A stretch of DNA of 64,000 bases from Crambe crambe (lineage: Eukaryota > Porifera > Demospongiae > Poecilosclerida > Crambeidae): assembly GCA_963924555.1 (NCBI GenBank), contig OZ004585.1, forward strand, positions 8,696,556-8,760,555. The letters run 5' to 3'. The translations under genes were made by a program, and so were the position numbers. The notes below the pieces were generated by a model. That model did not search any database, was not told where the DNA came from, and saw only the letters and a program-made list of their open reading frames with translations. Below are positions 10,652 through 21,640 of the stretch, in pieces (position 1 is the first letter of the stretch; every line of letters starts with the position of its first letter).

Positions 10652-11184
10652 GTGATAAATTTCCACCTGGAACCTTCAGGCATCATGAACTGAGAGGGTT
10701 TTTCACCATTATTACCTTCAAATTTTTTCCTTAACTTCATGGCCACATACCCACTAGCATATCTAATAGCATTTTCCTCCTCTGCCAAGATCGTAATTGT
10801 AGGCACGGCACTTTCTCCTGAATGCTCTGCTCTGAAATACTCCACCATCATGTAATTGAACAAGTGGCGGCTGATGGACTGATACTCTAATGCAGGAAGA
10901 GGTGGGATCCCAGCATCAGCAGTCAACTTTTTCCAAATAGCAGGAAGTCTCCCAACCCTTACCAAGTGGAAGTTCTTCTGCACCTTCACTTTCATTGACC
11001 TGGTCTTCCTTCCACTAAAGCATGACTGCAAAGCAGAAATAACTTCAGTGTAGTCAGCACTGTCTGAAGCCAGCAAAAGGGGCAGGGACTTCACACTTCT
11101 ACCTACAGCCTGGTTGTCAGCAATCACAGTTTCGATAGCTCCACGTACAACATCAAGACTCACAGAGGCACTAGCACTAGCCAT
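10423..11184 (-). CDS. Transposon-encoded protein, unknown (ORF2)
   Basis: A 253-residue ORF starting MASASASVSLDVV just inside the right end of the 9001-11306 element. It has an EEENAIRYASGYVAMKLRKK segment around residues 130-150. From about residue 176 it runs antisense over ORF1, so the true protein probably ends or splices before there. No known domain is recognised. Confidence 0.45.
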   Translation of the reverse strand: MASASASVSLDVVRGAIETVIADNQAVGRSVKSLPLLLASDSADYTEVISALQSCFSGRKTRSMKVKVQKNFHLVRVGRLPAIWKKLTADAGIPPLPALEYQSISRHLFNYMMVEYFRAEHSGESAVPTITILAEEENAIRYASGYVAMKLRKKFEGNNGEKPSQFMMPEGSRWKFITYICIIIDKRSPCRFASTSMPFLSVTRSIFSANFLASQSAPIAFLLSDCSLKFFWGVSKYRLLVNLLTLLGELFFL

Positions 11185-11554
11185 CCAACCCTAGCGCGCA
11201 TTGCGCTACTATTCTGTGGTGAATTTCATGAATTATTCATAACCGAAGCGCGCCTATAACAGGAAGTGGAGTGCGTTGCCAATCCCTTTCCCTCGTTTAT
11301 CTATGGTGTATCTGTAATAACCACTACTTGGGCCACCAGCCATTAGAATGCTCCTATTCCAGTCTCAACTCTTCCCTCTTCTCCAAGCAATATTTTTATG
11401 TCAGGCACTGATGATATTCAAAATGAGAATGTAGACTCTTAACTGTTATAGTATGAACACTGCTATATAGCTAGCATGCCAATTAATTTTAATAGATGAT
11501 TCAAAATAAAAATATTATAGATACTTCTCATATCTGCAAATACAATAAGCACTC

Positions 11555-14500
11555 TTAGTGTGCACTGTATTCAATTTTTGATGCAATGTCTTCGCGGTTG
11601 ACTAAAGGGTCTCTCAGGGCTGTGCAGAGGCTGGTCCATGATGGTGACTCACTCCCTTTCCCCTTGAACCATTGATCTACAACTTCCTTCACACACTGCT
11701 TCACGTCAGAAGGATTGTTTGTCTTTATGGCATCAATGTCTGAATAAGGCAATCCAAGGGCCTCTGCAAGGTCATCCCATTCCTTTGTTATCCCTTGCAG
11801 TGCTAACCTCACATCACGACGACCTTCATTAAGAAGATATATACCACATGATAATTAAAGGCACACACAGTAATTGACTCACTAGGACCACCCTCCGGAC
11901 AAGATTTGTTTGGTTTATCTGGTCCTGAGGCAGGGCGGACAGAGAATTGGAAGGTCCCAGCTGCAGCCTCAATGTTATCTGATTCAAGAGTATAGCTTTA
12001 AGATGTGCAGTCTGCATTGAGGGAGATATTACACTATTGCTATGATTTAACTCACATTGGACTCCGTCACTTTCTATAGAAATAAGAGACTGAGTACTTC
12101 TTCTTAGCTGAAGATGGAGCATCATAATACAATTATAATACACTCACACAATTATATCCTACCAGCTGCTCAGATGAAGAGTCTTTGGTTACAGATGCAC
12201 GAATCTCTATAAGAGATGAACTTCTTTCTCTGCCTGGTTTAGTTTCATTGCTAACTGAACCTCTTCCATTGATGTGGCTCTCATTTAGTCCCGTTCTGGA
12301 AGAAGACTCACTTCTTGCCCTACGTTTCTCTCTTGATCCTCCTCTGTCACTTTCCTGTGGACTTGCTCTAAAAGAAGACTCACTTCTTGCCCTACGTTTC
12401 TCTCTTGATCCTCCTCTGTCACTTTCCTGTGGACTTGCTCTAAAAGAAGACTCACTTCTTGCCCTACGTTTCTCTCTTGATCCTCCTCTGTTACTTTCCT
12501 GTGGACTTGCACTAGAAGACTCATTTCTTGCCCAACGTTTCTCTCTTGATCCTCCTCTGTCACTTTCCTGTGGACTTGCTCTAGAAGAAGACTCACTTCT
12601 TGCCCAACGTTTCTCTCTTGATTCTCCTCCGTTACTTTCCTGTGGACTTGCTCTAGAAGACTCATTTCTTGAACATTTCCCTCGTGATTCTCCTCTAGCA
12701 AGTCTGACCCTGTATGCACTAGGAAGAGCAAAACTTTTCCCCCTAGGTCTCACTCCATCCTCCATCTGACTTCCCCTAGAATGAGACCAACTACTTCCAT
12801 TGATGTGGCTCTCATTTGGTTTTGTTCCATCATTGCTTGCCAATGATTGATCATTTCTAACAGGAGATACATTTTCCTCTGCTTTATCACCATCCTGTTG
12901 TTTTCTGGAATTACTTCCACTGGAGCTTTCATTTCTATCATCATTCAGAGTCAATTGACCGTTTCTAGCAGGAGACTCACTTCTTGCCCTATGTTTCTCT
13001 CTTGATTCTCCTTTATCAGTAGTAAAGAATTCGTGACCTCTTATCTGAAAATGTATGTATGTCATGTGACTGTCATCAAAGAGCAAAAGAGGAAGGAAGA
13101 ATTTATGATGTACCTTTTGTATGGAGTGTTGCATAAGTGTGTTATTGCTTCTCTTCTTAAAAATGAACTTGAGTATTTTCCGACAACCTTCATCCCTTAC
13201 AATGTTGATGTCTTTCGGACTAGGGACTAATTCTTCCAACTCCTTACCAGTACTCATCTCATAGATCACATGACCTACGGGGAAATGATTCATTGTCAGA
13301 CACATTGCATTATCTTAGCTACAGTCAGTATGAACCCACCAAACATGATGACATCGATGTTCTCAAGACAACCAGTCCTCTCAACGAGCCTATAGAGACG
13401 TGTCCTGTATCCTAGCAACGTGTTCTCATATCCCCCTAGTCGACACACTCCCCCCTCCACGAAGATATTCCCGTTGTGCACATGTCCAAGAGGGGACAAC
13501 TTCAACATGTTCTTATAGTTCTGCTTATACAAATACAACATAGCCTAAGGCAGAAAGAACATCCAGGTAACCAACAGTATGACCTAAATGCTTGACTCAC
13601 ATCTAGGACCTGCTTGCCATACTTGGCCACTTCCTCAGGGGAGAGGGCAATACCACCTCCCACCTTGTACTTCACCGCGCAATCACACACGGGATCTGCC
13701 TATACAATTAAACCTATTTATCTTGCAATCTAGAGCCGGTGATGTGATGACCTTATGCATGATGTCTCTGATTGAACCCCGTTTTCTGAATGGTTGTGTC
13801 ACTACCACCTGTTCCATCATCTCTGCAGCCTTGTCCTCCTTCACCATGTATTTAACATCACTTATCGGCTGCAAAAATTTGTGTTCCAATTTCCTTAAGA
13901 AACTTCTCACATCCTCTATATCGTTCTTAAGATCTATTGTACACTTCTTTGAGACGGGAGTCTGCATAATTATAAACATGATGTTTCTATGGATATTATC
14001 ATCCATGGAAGAGCTAACCGTAGTGATAATATCATTCCCTTGCTTGAACCAATATTTTTGTAGGCGACACCCTATAATAATAATAATAATAATAACAGAT
14101 TCTATTTTGATCTCATTCTACATAAAGTTGTACTTACCACACTCTGGTAGAACTTCAACTTTTTCCTGATTAGGACCTTGAGCAGTATTATCTGTGCCAG
14201 TATCCTCCACCTCAGATTTCACAGCATGGAGAGCAATTCCTATTCCATTTCAGATAACAAATTGTGACACTTTATTATGTGTGCATGTTTACTTCTCTCT
14301 TCCAGTTCCTGTTCGATTCTCTGTTTATCTTTTTGTTGCTTTGCAGTAAGCTCCACCTTTTCATTTCTGGATCTGCAGATAGAGTGCAAATGCGAGTGAG
14401 AGAGGAAGCTGCCCCATGTGCCCTATCCCTATCTTCCTACCTTTTGCACAGCAAGAAACAGATACAAATCGTGATCATCAGTGATAACACAATAACTATC

Positions 14501-15142
14501 ACAGAGGAAAAGGCAATCACTATTCCTCTAACAACGAAAGCTTGGAAAGAAAAGCCAGTTGTTTGTTCCTGCAATAACTATAATGTGGTAGTCACAGAGA
14601 GATTAGTGGATGCATGTGGAGTTAACTTACTCGGTTTGTCTTGATACAAGTCTCTATTTCATTGGTTCTATTGAATATCCAGTCATACACATGTTCATGC
14701 ACCATGGCAACAGGGGAACTGGATGCATCAGTGTGAGGGGGGATGATGTAGGTGAGCCAATCATAGAGGTACAAATGTATCGGAGAATTGGACAAATCGT
14801 TGCCATGAGGATTGAAATAGAGGATCCAAGCAGAGAGTCTTTGATGGAGCACAGTCAGGGGAGAACCAGAAGCATCTTGTGAGGGGGCAGAATATATCAT
14901 CTCACATGGAGGATCAGGAGGAGAGGACTGTGACCAAAACCATCCTCCACTCTGCTGTGCAAAAGCTACAAAAATAATTATCACATGATTAGTGGGGTCA
15001 AGGCAGGGGATGGATCTTTACAAGTAATCTGATAACAAATGAAGGTGCTGTACACTTCTTGGAGCAGACATGAGGTGGTGAGAATCACACACAGCACACA
15101 CAAACAGCTGCAGCACAATACTAAACACCTCCCACAATGCAT
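11555..15142 (-). CDS. Receptor with PXK/Slob-like pseudokinase, Arg/Ser repeats and C-terminal Death domain
   Basis: Exons are 15142-15022, 14965-14631, 14568-14441, 14372-14293, 14239-14138, 14071-13752, 13699-13601, 13544-13340, 13274-13114, 13044-12163, 12107-12056, 11978-11883 and 11823-11555. They sum to 2850 bases, 949 residues. Order: Cys-rich signal peptide; ectodomain about 41-150; TM about 162-182 (VIAFSSVIVIVLSLMITICI); a short tail; kinase-like fold about 256-525 with GSIRDIMHK, LGHVHNGNIFVEGGVCRLGG and VIMFGHVIYEM; six roughly 23-residue repeats of the type SREKRRARSESSFRASPQES; a short Ig-derived exon; Death domain about 862-949 (LALQGITKEWDDLAEALGL). The kinase part resembles PXK/Slowpoke-binding-protein pseudokinases. 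No HRD Asp or DFG is seen (GGYEN in the DFG place), so catalysis is unlikely. If the 12163 donor is not used, the frame stops at 12133 without the Death domain. It may be a ligand-sensing adaptor receptor (inference). Confidence 0.75.
12305..12690 (-). repeat. Coding tandem repeat, about six units of 66-69 bp
   Basis: Lies inside the tenth exon of the receptor-pseudokinase gene. Each unit encodes roughly REKRxARSESSxRASPQESxRGGS, with many RS dipeptides. Units differ by a few substitutions, mostly R/W and D/N, so the repeats diverge but stay in frame. Confidence 0.85.
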
Positions 15143-16243
15143 CCTCCGTATCAATGACTCAGCAAGATTAAGATTAGCACAGAAAGCTAGTAGAGTTGCT
15201 ATAAAGAGAGACTTGGGACTAATGTCAGACCAACAAACAAGTAACTATTGAAACAAGCCTGCACCTTTCTATCTAGCTAGCTAGTCAACTAACCTTTAGC
15301 GACATCCCTAGGCCCTTTAGATAGCTATCAAACTGCTGGAACTCTAAAAAATAGCTCTCATCCAATTCAGCCAGCAAGGATCTAGACCATGAACATCCTG
15401 ACACTAAGTCTGAAACCTGCTGCCTACAATGACCACCTCTATGCCACTTTAATAGGGAGGTGGTCTCTGTATAGAGGTCGGAACATAACCAAGTGGTCTT
15501 TATAGAAGGGTGCAGGTGGTCTTTTAAGGCAGTATATTCATTGAATTGGAATGCAATCAGTGTCTATGATTCCAATAATGGTGGTCTCATGACCAATTAC
15601 CTTTATCATGTCAACAGCACTGTACATAAGGGGGTGGGGTTCTAGTCCTTAAAACATTCACTTCAATTTTGAAGGCAACAAAGAAACGCAGCCTTATAAA
15701 AGATTAATGGTTGGTGGCTGTGTTTTAACTAAAATTACAGTGTAACCTCTGATAAAGGACGAGGACTAACCTCTCAGTAAAGGCAGTCTTTGTATATTAT
15801 ACACTATATAAAACAAAGGCTGAATCTTAAGCATTCAGAAGTTTCACTGGTGTCTATAATACCCACCAAATATAAGTTGTGGGACTCAATTCCATGGTGA
15901 CTACACATGGAAATTAGTATCCAAATCAAACCATGGTCAACCATGCATCATCATGAATCAGAGGAAAAGTTCAGGTCATTCGCTCAATTTTCGCTTGGAA
16001 TTAATAATGAAATTAACTGACAAAAATCACAGGAAATAATGAAAAATGAGACCAGTTGGAATCAAGGAGTGCATTGAAGTGAAAATCATATTTTTTTACT
16101 CACTCCACTATATACAGTTAATACACTATTACATAAGAGAGGTAGTCATAGCAATAATTATACTGCCATTGAAATGAGCACTAAATGGAATTCAACCCTC
16201 TAAAATAAGGTCTCGTCCAATTAGCTCCATGTAAAGAGAGCAT
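15143..16243. other. Intergenic sequence, mostly the downstream flank of the duplicated FRMD4 block
   Basis: From about 15340 this matches 34180-35124, including CTCTAAAAAATAGCTCTCATCC, the GGTGGTCTTT-type lines and the TAAAGGCAGTCTTTGTATAT copy of the dispersed GGACA repeat. It is non-coding. Confidence 0.6.
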
Positions 16244-17509
16244 CTAAACCAAGGTTCCATCCCCAAATGGGTTTTTCTTGCTGTTATCCCACATATTCAG
16301 CACTTCCAGCAATCCCATTTCTTGATCAGATGGTTTTCGTAAACCTCTGTATGGGATTTTCTCCTGACCTGATGAAACTGGAGCATTACTGGATGATGGA
16401 TTGGCCACGTTCCCATTCACACCACGGGGGGGACACACCTTCATGTTTCTCATATTGTAATGTCCTTCTTGGATCGTTCCTTTCTTGCACTTGTTGCTGA
16501 TGTTGGTTCTGTAGTTGTTGCTGGTGAAGGATACCCTTTACCAGATGACTGAGTGTAGAAGGAGGGAGATATATTTCCACCACCACTAGATCTGCTCCCT
16601 ACCAAATGTTGTTGTTGTTGTTGTTGTTGATAATTTTGAGGAGTTGTTTGTCTATGATATCCTGTGGCAGCTGCTTGCTGCATCATGCTTGGTGGTTGGT
16701 ACGATGATGAATATCCGCCTTCCCTCATTGGGTAGAAATCGGGACTCCGGGATCGTTGGATTTCTTGTGGGTGTGTTGCATGGACGTGGCGGGGCCCCTG
16801 TCCCTCGTGGGAGACTACAAACTTTTATTGGGACTCAGTGAGGAAACCAATGGTGGGGGACGATGCTCGTTTGTATCGGGTCACAGGGGAAGAAGCCATA
16901 GGAATCTCGTGACGATGTGATGAATCAGGTTTACGAGGTGAGACGTAGCTCCCCCGGGAGGAGAGTGGGCATGGTTTTCCCAATCGGCCATCCTCCCACC
17001 ATAGTGATGTATGATCTCATCTGCAAAGTCCGAATCCCTTAAACCACGTCCTGCGAGAGGTGATCCCATGTAGCCCCCAGACCCTCGGTGCTGTTGGGGG
17101 TGGTGCTGCTGTTGATATCCTGCGGTGCTGTGATTGGACACGAAGCTGGCATTAGCTCCACTGCCTATGCTCGATGAAGGAGAAAGTTCTTCAAATTCGT
17201 CTGCATAGCCTCCGATGGAAGAGAGATATGACGAGGACTCGGTGACCGCTAAAGTGTGGGCCTTTTTGCTCCCCTGGGGGTTCCCAGGATACGAGGAGAG
17301 GGAGGACAAATGAGTAGACTTTGACGAGGGGGGTAAGCTTGTCTGTACATCACTGAGAGCAGATGTTGATTTGTGGTGAGGTGATTTTTGGAGGTTGGAC
17401 GATCCCGAGGGTTTTGGGGGCATGTCAAATATCATGCTGGCAAGGAAGTTATCGTCGATGCTGGCCCCACCTGGAGTGCCACTCCTCCTACGTGAGACAG
17501 AGACGGAAC
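16244..17509 (-). pseudogene. Decayed duplicate of the last FRMD4-like exon
   Basis: Nearly identical to the FRMD4-like terminal exon at 36404-35125 but with at least two reading-frame breaks. An indel near 16955 (CCCCCGGGAGG versus CCCCCGTGGGGG) switches frame after the HAHSPP motif. Further indels near 16480-16520 break the Gln-rich part. The upstream FERM and coiled-coil exons are absent. It sits in a copied block of about 2.4 kb (roughly 15340-17680 matching 34180-36570), so this is DNA-level duplication rather than retroposition. Confidence 0.8.
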
Positions 17510-17924
17510 CTGGAGGAGTGGTATAGAGAGGGGTGGAGACTTAGAGGAGGGGAAAAGGGGAGGGGTCAAGTGATGTGATGATGTGAAGGGAGGGAGGGGG
17601 TAGAGTAGAGGGAGATGAGGTGAAAATGAAATTGAAGTGAAAATGAAGTGAGAAATAAACGAACAATGTCAGCATGAATCCGACAAGAACACAGAGTATC
17701 AAGTTTGCTCTGCCATCACATCCTACAGCAGCTTGGGGGATCTGAATGCTTCTAAAGAACCAGGTACAAGACCATAGTCACCCCCAAGCAGTAAATTAAA
17801 AAGATCACCTTCAGTACATTGTCGTTTCCATGAAACTACCAGTCAAACTCCCTCATTGTCAGCCCTACTCCCAGCCTTCCTACGCTGGTATATATTTCTC
17901 CCCCAGCCCATTATAGTGAATTTT

Positions 17925-18300
17925 TAAAGTGAGGTCAAAGGTCATCTGTAAAATTCTTGCTGCTTGTAATTGTGTATTTTACACTTAACTATAAGGGAAA
18001 GTTTTATACCACTAACATCCATTGAAGTAGCCAGTGCATTTTTCCCCCTAGAAGTGATTTTACTATCAGGGAAAATTTTACATGAGTTAGCCCCTTTATT
18101 ACTTGCCAGTAATGAAGTAGTGTAAAATTTTCCCATAATAGGATTTATTTTACTTGAGTTAGCCCCTTCATTGAAATTTACCCACATAATTGAATGAAAC
18201 AGCTACGTAAAGGGAAATTTTACACCAGTGTAAAATTGTCCCTAGAGTAACTGAAATCACTTAAAATTTCTCTAGAGTAACTGTAGGCAGAAGTCACTTA
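17925..18300 (-). repeat. Dispersed repeat, copy 2 (inverted relative to 7368-7745)
   Basis: Shares GAGGTCAAAGGTCATCTGTAA and the GGGAAAATTTTACA units with 7368-7745 in inverse orientation. Non-coding. Confidence 0.55.
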
Positions 18301-18583
18301 ATCGCTAATTTCTGTAGGACTGAATAATGTTCACAAGTAAGGCAGCCATATTTTTACAAGCTGAAGGCGAGTGGAAATACAGCCTATGAGTAAGATGATT
18401 CACCATATTCCACGACAAGTGTGCTAATGCAAACAACCACTCTTTTAGATCGGTTGAAAAAGAGTGCCTGGACCCAACCATGAGATAACTGCCCATATCT
18501 TACAGAGTTATCTCATGCCATACTGAGTGTACACAATCATAATTTCCAAGGTGGATATTAATAGTAAGTGCTAGGCTTAGCTA

Positions 18584-18704
18584 GCCTCGTCCCTAGGCGA
18601 TTCCACGCGCAATAATAATTATTATTACAAGCTCACGTGTGGTCGCGTACCAGGCCTTCCACAAACTAATTATTATTGCGCATGGAATCGCCTGGGGACG
18701 AGGC
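18584..18704. mobile_element. 121-bp TA-flanked MITE
   Basis: TIR GCCTCGTCCCTAGGCGATTCC and its inverse GGAATCGCCTGGGGACGAGGC, then inner AATAATTATTATT arms, flanked by TA. It shares ends with 6994-7043. Confidence 0.75.
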
Positions 18705-18886
18705 TACTTTGTGGTACTTACAAATCAATAGCAATCAGACAGGTCAGACTAATAAGGGTATAACTGACTTATCCTGGTTTTGCCTCTGACCAGGTGCAAT
18801 CTAAGGGAATCTTTTCCTGGAGGGAGCATGCCCCCGGACCCTGCGCTTTGTGCACTGTGTAGCCTATGTAAGCTGCTTAAAAAAGC

Positions 18887-18924
18887 ACACCTTTGCTGGT
18901 GGATGAGAGAAAATTCTTTTCCTT
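18887..18924 (-). pseudogene. Orphan copy of a 38-base cassette exon
   Basis: Matches the exon at 26090-26053 of the ZU5-Death gene (encoding TRKRIFSHPPAK), with the same flanking donor GGTGTG. It lies downstream of the coiled-coil/Ig gene's stop, so it looks like a leftover of a neighbouring duplicate. Confidence 0.5.
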
Positions 18925-19005
18925 GTGGCTTCAGAAGTAATATCTGTTAGACATAGAGTATTTATATACTACAAGTCAGTATACAAGTGACTATTAAAAG
19001 TATAG

Positions 19006-21165
19006 CTACGTACTATTCCCAATCACTTCATCATTGTTAAAGTCTTCTTGTAATGAAGACACCTGAAAATGGTCAACTGTTCCCAGAGAACTTTGAGTGG
19101 CTGAAGTATATAATATAGTATAGAAGGAGGGAAGAAATTCTTTTACTGATCTGTGAGACATTCTATAACTATTACAGTATTCTTACTATTGGTTCCACTC
19201 TTCCCTGATATATCCGATAATAGCTACTTACTAGCTTTAGGACTGCCAGTTGTCGTTGTGGTAGAAGGATTCACCACTAACTCCAAGGCTGCCTGTCCCT
19301 TTCCAACGTCATTCTCACAGCTGATATGGTAAGTTCCACTGTCATCCACTATCACTCTACAAAAGGTGATGGTGCCACCTTCAACTTTGAATCGTTTGGT
19401 GGCTGCACCACCTCCTTCCTTGGTTAGAGTGTGTCGAACATCTTCATCCAATGGAGGGTAGCAGTCCACAGAAAACTGGACAGTGGGTGTGGTCCCAGCT
19501 GCAGCCTCAATGTATTCCGACTCAAGAGTATATTTTGGTGAGCCTGCATGGAGGAAGGAAAGTGTAGCTATCACATTAATAGAAACTCACTGACTCTGGA
19601 CTTGGAGGTTGAATGAAGCATGACTTTTGCCAATGGCATTGGAGGAGCTGATGGCATCTCTCTTTATGGCATCAATGTCTGAATCAGGTAATCCAAGGGC
19701 CTTGGCAAGATCATCCCATTCCTTTGTTATCCCCTGAAGTGCTAACCTCACATCACGATGACCTTCATTAAGAAATATAATATACCACATGATAATGGCA
19801 CAGCTAATCCACTCACTAGGAGGACCTGGTTCTGAGGGGAAAGAATTAGCATCATAACAACTTTGTAGCTGATGGTGGTTTCTGTATAAAGCTTTATACT
19901 TTTCACGCACTTCTTTCTTTAAAGAGAAATTGTTGCTCTTGTTATTCTTATCACTATTAACCAAATCCTACCTTTATTTCTTCATATTTACTTCCAAGTT
20001 CATCATATTTAACTTGCATTTCATCTCTGTCAAATTCCAGTTGATCTATTTTTTCTTGAAGCTGGTTGCTGCTGCTAGAAACTGACAGTCGATCCTCTTC
20101 TGGTGAAGTTAGAATGGGAGAAGTGGGAAGGGATTGCTTCTGCAGTTCATTATTGCTATCTTCCAGCTCCTTGACACGCTGGCCTAACTTCTATAATTAT
20201 AAATAAATTAGAGTAAAATGATTATAAACATACGTAGTTAGTGTTAATTATACTTCATAGGCTTCTCTCAGCTTTTGCTCCTGTTCTGATAGTCGGTGGT
20301 TCAATTGTTGGATACTTTTATGCTGTATGCTATTTTCTTCTTGTGTTTGTAGATACTTTGACTTTGTGTCCAATAACTCTTGTGACAGCTGATTCACCTT
20401 TTTTTCTCTTTTTCTCACAGTTTCATTGAGTTCGTTCCACCGTGATTTCAATTTTTCATTTTGAACCCTCAGCGGAGCAATTTCACCACGAATAGCATCG
20501 CGTTCTTCTTCCTATAATTGAAGTAATTATGACTCAATGATTGTTATTCTATCACTTACCAAAGACTTCCTTTTTTCCCTTAAGACACCAATGGTATCTT
20601 CAAGCTGGCGTATTCGATAACTGAGTTCACTATTTCGACTTGCCATGTCCCTCTCGCGTTTGGTTATATGCTAATGAAGCAATAATCTCACTTTCATAAA
20701 ATATTTAATATTACAGCATACCACAGATAAATCGTCCATACTACTGGAACGGGGCGATACTGATTTAGCACTTTTCAGTCTTTTAACTTCATCTTCTAAT
20801 TCATCACATTCTCTTTGTTTAGACTGTAAATGCTCATTGAGGTTCCGAAGTTCTTTGTCTTTTGCAATTGCACTTCTCTTAGCATCCTCTAATTCCTCCA
20901 ACTTTAGTAGATACAGTCAATAGCTATTATGGCTAGCTAAAGTTTGTTTTTTTCACCTTTTGTTGTTGAGCTCTCCATTCTAATCTCCTTCTTTTATCCA
21001 GTTCCACTCTGTGCTCAGCATCTTTCCTCCTGAGAGACTCAAATAGTTGTTTCTGTGCTTTTAATTCAGCTATTTCAGTCTTTTGTTGCTGATCCTAGAA
21101 CAAAGAACTGGAGCTGTTCTTTATTACAATTCGTAAAAATATAAACCTACCAGTTTCTTCTCCAT
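19006..21165 (-). CDS. Coiled-coil protein with half Death domain fused to Ig modules; truncated Death tail
   Basis: Exons are 21165-21151, 21094-20957, 20901-20722, 20670-20560, 20511-20254, 20190-19972, 19937-19817, 19762-19595, 19543-19232 and 19100-19006; 538 residues with consistent phases. Residues 1 to about 310 are heptad-rich coiled coil (MEKKL start; ELEDEVKRL, LNHRLSEQEQKL). Exon 19762-19595 is a splice of two halves: the N-terminal helices of a Death domain (RLALQGITKEWDDLAKALGL) run directly into the last strands of an Ig domain (SSNAIGKSHASFNLQVQ). A full Ig exon follows (YHISCENDVGKGQ). The last exon begins like the Death exon of the 34155-29058 gene (TQSSLGTVDHFQVSSLQEDF) but stops after 30 residues. 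It is either a chimeric gene or a decaying one; all phases are intact. Confidence 0.65.
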
Positions 21166-21289
21166 GGCCGGCCAGGTAGCTAGCTACACCCCTTGCGAAT
21201 TTAGCGTTATCCTTCTATAAATAGATCACCAGCCCCACCCCCCGGTCTGAAAGTGCTGTGCATGCGCTCTAGTCACCGTATCTAGTGTC

Positions 21290-21440
21290 TTCAGTGTCTA
21301 CAGTGTCTACAGTGTCTGCGTCTACAGTGTCTACAGTGTCTACAGTGTCTTCAGTGTCTCCAGTATCTACAGTGTCTTCAGTGTCTACAGTGTCTTCAGT
21401 GTCTACAGTGTCTTCAGTGTCTCAGTGTCTACAGTGTATG
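21290..21440. repeat. Minisatellite, AGTGTCTACAGTGTCTTC type
   Basis: About 150 bp of imperfect 9-12 bp units (CAGTGTCTA, CAGTGTCTT). All + reading frames are Ser/Val/Thr rich only because of the repeat. Confidence 0.85.
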
Positions 21441-21479
21441 GATACAGTTTATATCCGCCATCTACCTCATTCTCTTCCA

Positions 21480-21640
21480 CTTGTTGAAAGAGCTGTCCCC
21501 AATTTTATCACCTCATAAAGACACCTGAAAAAGGTCAGCTGTTCCCAGAGAACTTTGAGTGGCTGAAGTGTACATAGTGTATGTGAGAATAGTGGGAGGG
21601 GAGAAATTCTTATACTCTTGATTCGTGAGACATTCCAGGC
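21480..21640 (-). pseudogene. Death-domain exon remnant
   Basis: The inverse strand at 21545-21590 reproduces the start of the Death exon of the 34155-29058 gene (CCACTCAAAGTTCTCTGGGA). The 21485-21505 region matches its GGGACAGCTCTC segment (TALG), with the part between deleted. It is too short to be functional. Confidence 0.55.

Larger units (their letters stand above)
9001..11306. mobile_element. 2.3-kb TIR DNA transposon with two converging ORFs, 5-bp target duplication TGTAT
   Basis: Left end CCATAGATAAACGAGG, then AAAGGGATCGGCAAC. The right end is its inverse (GTTGCCAATCCCTTTCCC, CTCGTTTATCTATGG). TGTAT flanks both sides (8996-9000, 11307-11311). It carries a + ORF (9773-10651) and a - ORF (11184-10423) whose ends overlap. 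The subterminal sequence resembles the 922-2060 element. No catalytic DDE/RNase-H signature is obvious to me, so superfamily and autonomy are unresolved. Confidence 0.75.

Noticed and set aside
12185-12769. Plus-strand ORF over the tandem repeat
   Set aside because: Mirror of the coding repeat in the minus-strand receptor-pseudokinase gene, which has consistent splicing.
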